NCBI GenBank assembly: GCA_903895515.1
Contig: CAITUB010000186.1
Coordinates: forward strand, 1-8,356
Direction: 5' to 3'
Source of the DNA: an uncultured Acidimicrobium sp.
GTDB taxonomy: Bacteria; Actinomycetota; Acidimicrobiia; Acidimicrobiales; Ilumatobacteraceae
DNA length: 8,356 bases
Positions within the stretch are counted from its first letter, which is position 1. Each line of letters begins with the position of its first letter. Below, piece after piece: positions 6,312 to 8,356 of the stretch. Below the pieces are notes generated by a model. That model was not told where the DNA came from, did no database searches, and saw only the letters and a program-made list of their open reading frames with translations. Position numbers and translations under genes: made by a program.

Positions 6312-7244
6312 CTATTGCTGTTTGAAGTGTTGGCGGATCACACCGAGTCCATCGTGCAGCGTGGTCCATGGAGACCAACCGAGCTGAATTTTTGCCCGCA
6401 CATTCGACACTGCAGTGCGCTGCAAGTCAGCAGGGCGTGCATCTACTTTTCGAGCCTTCACGGTGGTTCCTGCAGCGAGTTGTTTAAATAACTCTTCAAC
6501 CGCAGTTTGCACTCCGGTTCCAATATTGATGAGCAAACCATCTCCGCGATTTTGCGCACGCACTAATGCGTCAACCACGTCATCTATATAAACGAAGTCC
6601 CTCGTTTGCTTGCCGTTACCAAAAATCTGCGCGTCGTCGCCCCTCAAAATGGCAGCTGCAAATGCGGCAACAACTCCATCTTCCTCGCGCTGTCGCAATC
6701 CATACACATTCGTTGTTGCAAGCACGGTGTATTCAATTCCGTGTTTTTCTCGGTAAACGCCGAGTAGATCAATCAACGTTTGAGCCATTACATGCGGCAC
6801 GCCGATGGCATCGTTTTTTCTGCCTTCCTTAACAGGAAGATGCTTTGCATTTACTTCTCCATAAATCAGTCCAGCAGCGATGCACACCACCACTTTTTTC
6901 ACACCATGATTTCGCGCTGCCTCTAATACCGACAACAACATAGGAACCGCTCGCATGACTGAAGAATTTTCTGAAGCCTGAGGCGCAAGTAGTGCGAAGT
7001 GATACAGCACATCGGGGCTACGAAGCCCAACAAGTTCTGCGAACTCAAGACTTGTGACATCGAGATGATGAAACCTCAACTGTCCACCCATTGCGCGTGC
7101 ATCGGCAAGATTGGCAAGCGAACCAGTGGAAAGGTCGTCGACAACTTCTACAGCGTGACCATCAGCAAGTAATCGTTCGACCACGTGAGAACCAATAAAA
7201 CCTGCTCCGCCACACACCATGACCGATGTGGAGGAAGTGTTCAT
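6312..7244 (-). CDS. GalE-like extended SDR protein with altered catalytic residues
   Basis: A 310-aa member of the NAD-dependent epimerase/dehydratase family. The Rossmann motif GGAGFIGSH (12-20), the adenosine-ribose acid pair VVDDLSTG (34-41), HLDVTS (60-65) and late blocks TNVYGLRQ (178-185), GNGKQTRDFVYIDDVVDA (209-226) and NIGTG (240-244) are all well kept. The active site is not. Where GalE-type enzymes have SSA.VYG, this has IAAGLIYG (Ala at the serine position, 124). Where they have SPYxxSK, this has VPHVMAQ (149-155), so Tyr is His151 and Lys is Gln155. The codons at 6781-6840 confirm this. Ordinary UDP-glucose 4-epimerase or dehydratase chemistry is therefore doubtful; a binding or regulatory protein, or altered chemistry, is possible. 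The ATG at 7244 is 2 nt after the nucleotidyltransferase stop, with a GA-rich ribosome site (GAGGGAGAG) about 12 nt upstream, so the two are one operon. The reading frame is intact, arguing against simple decay. Confidence 0.85.
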   Translation of the reverse strand: MNTSSTSVMVCGGAGFIGSHVVERLLADGHAVEVVDDLSTGSLANLADARAMGGQLRFHHLDVTSLEFAELVGLRSPDVLYHFALLAPQASENSSVMRAVPMLLSVLEAARNHGVKKVVVCIAAGLIYGEVNAKHLPVKEGRKNDAIGVPHVMAQTLIDLLGVYREKHGIEYTVLATTNVYGLRQREEDGVVAAFAAAILRGDDAQIFGNGKQTRDFVYIDDVVDALVRAQNRGDGLLINIGTGVQTAVEELFKQLAAGTTVKARKVDARPADLQRTAVSNVRAKIQLGWSPWTTLHDGLGVIRQHFKQQ

Positions 7245-7246
7245 GA

Positions 7247-8248
7247 CTAAGAAATCTCTCCCTCGGGGAATCGACCACCCGTGGATATTTGACCCGATTG
7301 CACAACTCCAGTTGGACCAACAATGCAGTCAACAATGCGAGCATCGCTACCAACGTTGCCCATCACGATGGATCGTTCAACAACTGCACCACTGCCGATG
7401 ACCGCCCCATTCAGCAACACCGAATTACTCACTTGCGCATTCTCGCCAACGTTTACGTTCGCAGAAATCACTGCGTCACGGACAACAGCACTTCCTGCAA
7501 TTACCGCACTTGCATGTACGGCAGCGTCCGCCGGATTACGTAATTGCGTAGCAATGTCACAGTTTGCTTGCACATAGGTATCGGGCCTACCTGCATCAAT
7601 CCAATAGTCATCTGTAGCCATGGCAAACAGTGCGCCTTCGGCTACTAGTTGTGGAAAGGTGACTCGCTCAATAGAGAGCTTTTCGGTGCCAGGCATTAGT
7701 GCAAGCGTTGACTCTTCCATCACATACGTACCGGCGCTTGCAAAACGACTGTCCGTTTCACCAGGTTGCGGTTTTTCAACAAATCGAAGCACTCGCCCAT
7801 CTGCATTTGTTTCAACAATGCCAAATTGCGATGGATCATTAACAGGCGTAAGTGAGATTGTTGCCTTTGCGCCACTGCGACGATGGAAAGCAACCAAGTC
7901 TGCAACGTTGAGATCAGTCATCACATCACCATTGGCAACAATAAATGTGCCAGTAATACCTGCAGCACTAGCAGCAAACCCAATTGCTCCAGCAGTATCA
8001 AGTGGAGTTGACTCGACGGCGTACGTCATTCGAACTTCGCCACACATGTTGTTTGGAAACTCGGCGAAGAATGGTTCAGGTTTAAACCCCAACGCCAACA
8101 CAACATCAGTCACGCCACCTTCGGCCAGGCGATTGATGAGCCTGCGGATCATCGGCACGTGCGCAACAGGTAACAATGGTTTTGGAATGGCGTATGTCAG
8201 TGGCCTCAGCCGAGTACCAAAACCTCCGACGAGCACGACTGCGTGCAT
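7247..8248 (-). CDS. Sugar-1-phosphate nucleotidyltransferase with hexapeptide tail, probable mannose-1-phosphate guanylyltransferase
   Basis: Likely makes GDP-mannose from mannose-1-phosphate and GTP in the cytoplasm. The protein is 333 aa. The N-terminal nucleotidyltransferase domain has GGFGTRLRPLT (8-18), PKPLLPV (22-28), ANGDVMTD (105-112), DPSQFGIVE (138-146), VEKP (157-160) and WIDAGRPDTY (216-225). From about 240 to 320 comes a left-handed beta-helix of hexapeptide repeats (IAGSAV, VNVGEN, IGSGAV). This two-domain shape matches the actinobacterial GDP-mannose pyrophosphorylase (Rv3264c type), and gmd nearby consumes GDP-mannose. Glucose-1-phosphate uridylyl- or thymidylyltransferase activity remains possible. 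The ATG at 8248 is chosen because the fold begins there (MHAVVLVGG); the frame can extend to a TTG at 8290, but that overlaps the preceding gene. AGGGA lies about 13 nt upstream, inside the end of the preceding gene. The SDR gene follows after 2 nt. Confidence 0.88.
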   Translation of the reverse strand: MHAVVLVGGFGTRLRPLTYAIPKPLLPVAHVPMIRRLINRLAEGGVTDVVLALGFKPEPFFAEFPNNMCGEVRMTYAVESTPLDTAGAIGFAASAAGITGTFIVANGDVMTDLNVADLVAFHRRSGAKATISLTPVNDPSQFGIVETNADGRVLRFVEKPQPGETDSRFASAGTYVMEESTLALMPGTEKLSIERVTFPQLVAEGALFAMATDDYWIDAGRPDTYVQANCDIATQLRNPADAAVHASAVIAGSAVVRDAVISANVNVGENAQVSNSVLLNGAVIGSGAVVERSIVMGNVGSDARIVDCIVGPTGVVQSGQISTGGRFPEGEIS

Positions 8249-8258
8249 CGCGGGTGAA

Positions 8259-8356
8259 CTATCCCTGATAGTCCGCGAGGGAATCTGCAACAGCAGGACG
8301 AGGTACTTCTACTCCGTCTGGAGCAAACGACAGCACCACCGTCATCTGGTTATCAA
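8259..8356 (-). CDS. C-terminal end of an unidentified upstream gene (partial)
   Basis: On the minus strand a frame enters from the right edge and runs 31 full codons to a TAG at 8261-8259. It ends ...VEVPRPAVADSLADYQG. The stop is 10 nt before the nucleotidyltransferase ATG and its last codons carry that gene's ribosome site (AGGGA), which is the arrangement of adjacent genes in one operon. The piece is too short to identify. By analogy with mycobacteria the gene before this nucleotidyltransferase could be a glycosyltransferase, but nothing in these residues shows it. Confidence 0.5.
   Translation of the reverse strand, partial: DNQMTVVLSFAPDGVEVPRPAVADSLADYQG

Noticed and set aside
8249..8290. 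TTG start at 8290 for the nucleotidyltransferase
   Set aside because: The extra 14 residues overlap the end of the preceding gene and are absent from the family, whose fold starts at MHAVVLVGG.

Overview
The window looks like a chromosomal segment of a free-living actinobacterium. The evidence is an F420 cofactor pair (cofD-cofE) next to GDP-mannose genes, a neighbourhood also known from Mycobacterium tuberculosis (fbiA-fbiB near manB). It also has actinobacterial-style TAnnnT -10 boxes set almost on start codons, and very tight gene packing. Base composition is near 50 % GC by eye, low for the phylum, which would fit a streamlined aquatic lineage such as Acidimicrobiia. That placement is inference. 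I see no rRNA, tRNA, CRISPR array, insertion sequence or phage gene.

Layout: (1) 1-1861, minus: 5' part of a large glycosyltransferase, a cytoplasmic family-2 domain fused to a multi-pass membrane region, running off the left edge. (2) 1862-1994: divergent intergenic region with possible promoters sharing a palindromic -35 box. (3) 1995-3609, plus: a 106-residue protein of unknown function overlapping a multi-pass flippase-like protein. (4) 3610-4596, minus: GDP-mannose 4,6-dehydratase (gmd), whose stop codon abuts the flippase stop. (5) 4597-4629: a 33-bp divergent gap with two opposed -10-like hexamers. (6) 4630-6308, plus: cofD and cofE, overlapping by ATGA. (7) 6312-8356, minus: a likely operon of an unidentified gene (C-terminus only), a sugar-1-phosphate nucleotidyltransferase, probably for GDP-mannose, and a GalE-like SDR protein.

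How they fit: the nucleotidyltransferase would make GDP-mannose and Gmd would convert it to GDP-4-keto-6-deoxymannose, the entry point to GDP-deoxyhexoses. The fused glycosyltransferase and the flippase would use or move such sugars on lipid carriers at the membrane, building a cell-surface glycan. CofD and CofE make the deazaflavin F420, a separate redox pathway that sits among the envelope genes by conserved synteny. The strongest anomaly is the SDR protein at 6312-7244: it keeps the NAD-binding fold, but the Ser, Tyr and Lys expected in the active site appear as Ala, His and Gln. The rest is largely a recognisable envelope-plus-F420 region, and I found no convincing new multi-gene system.
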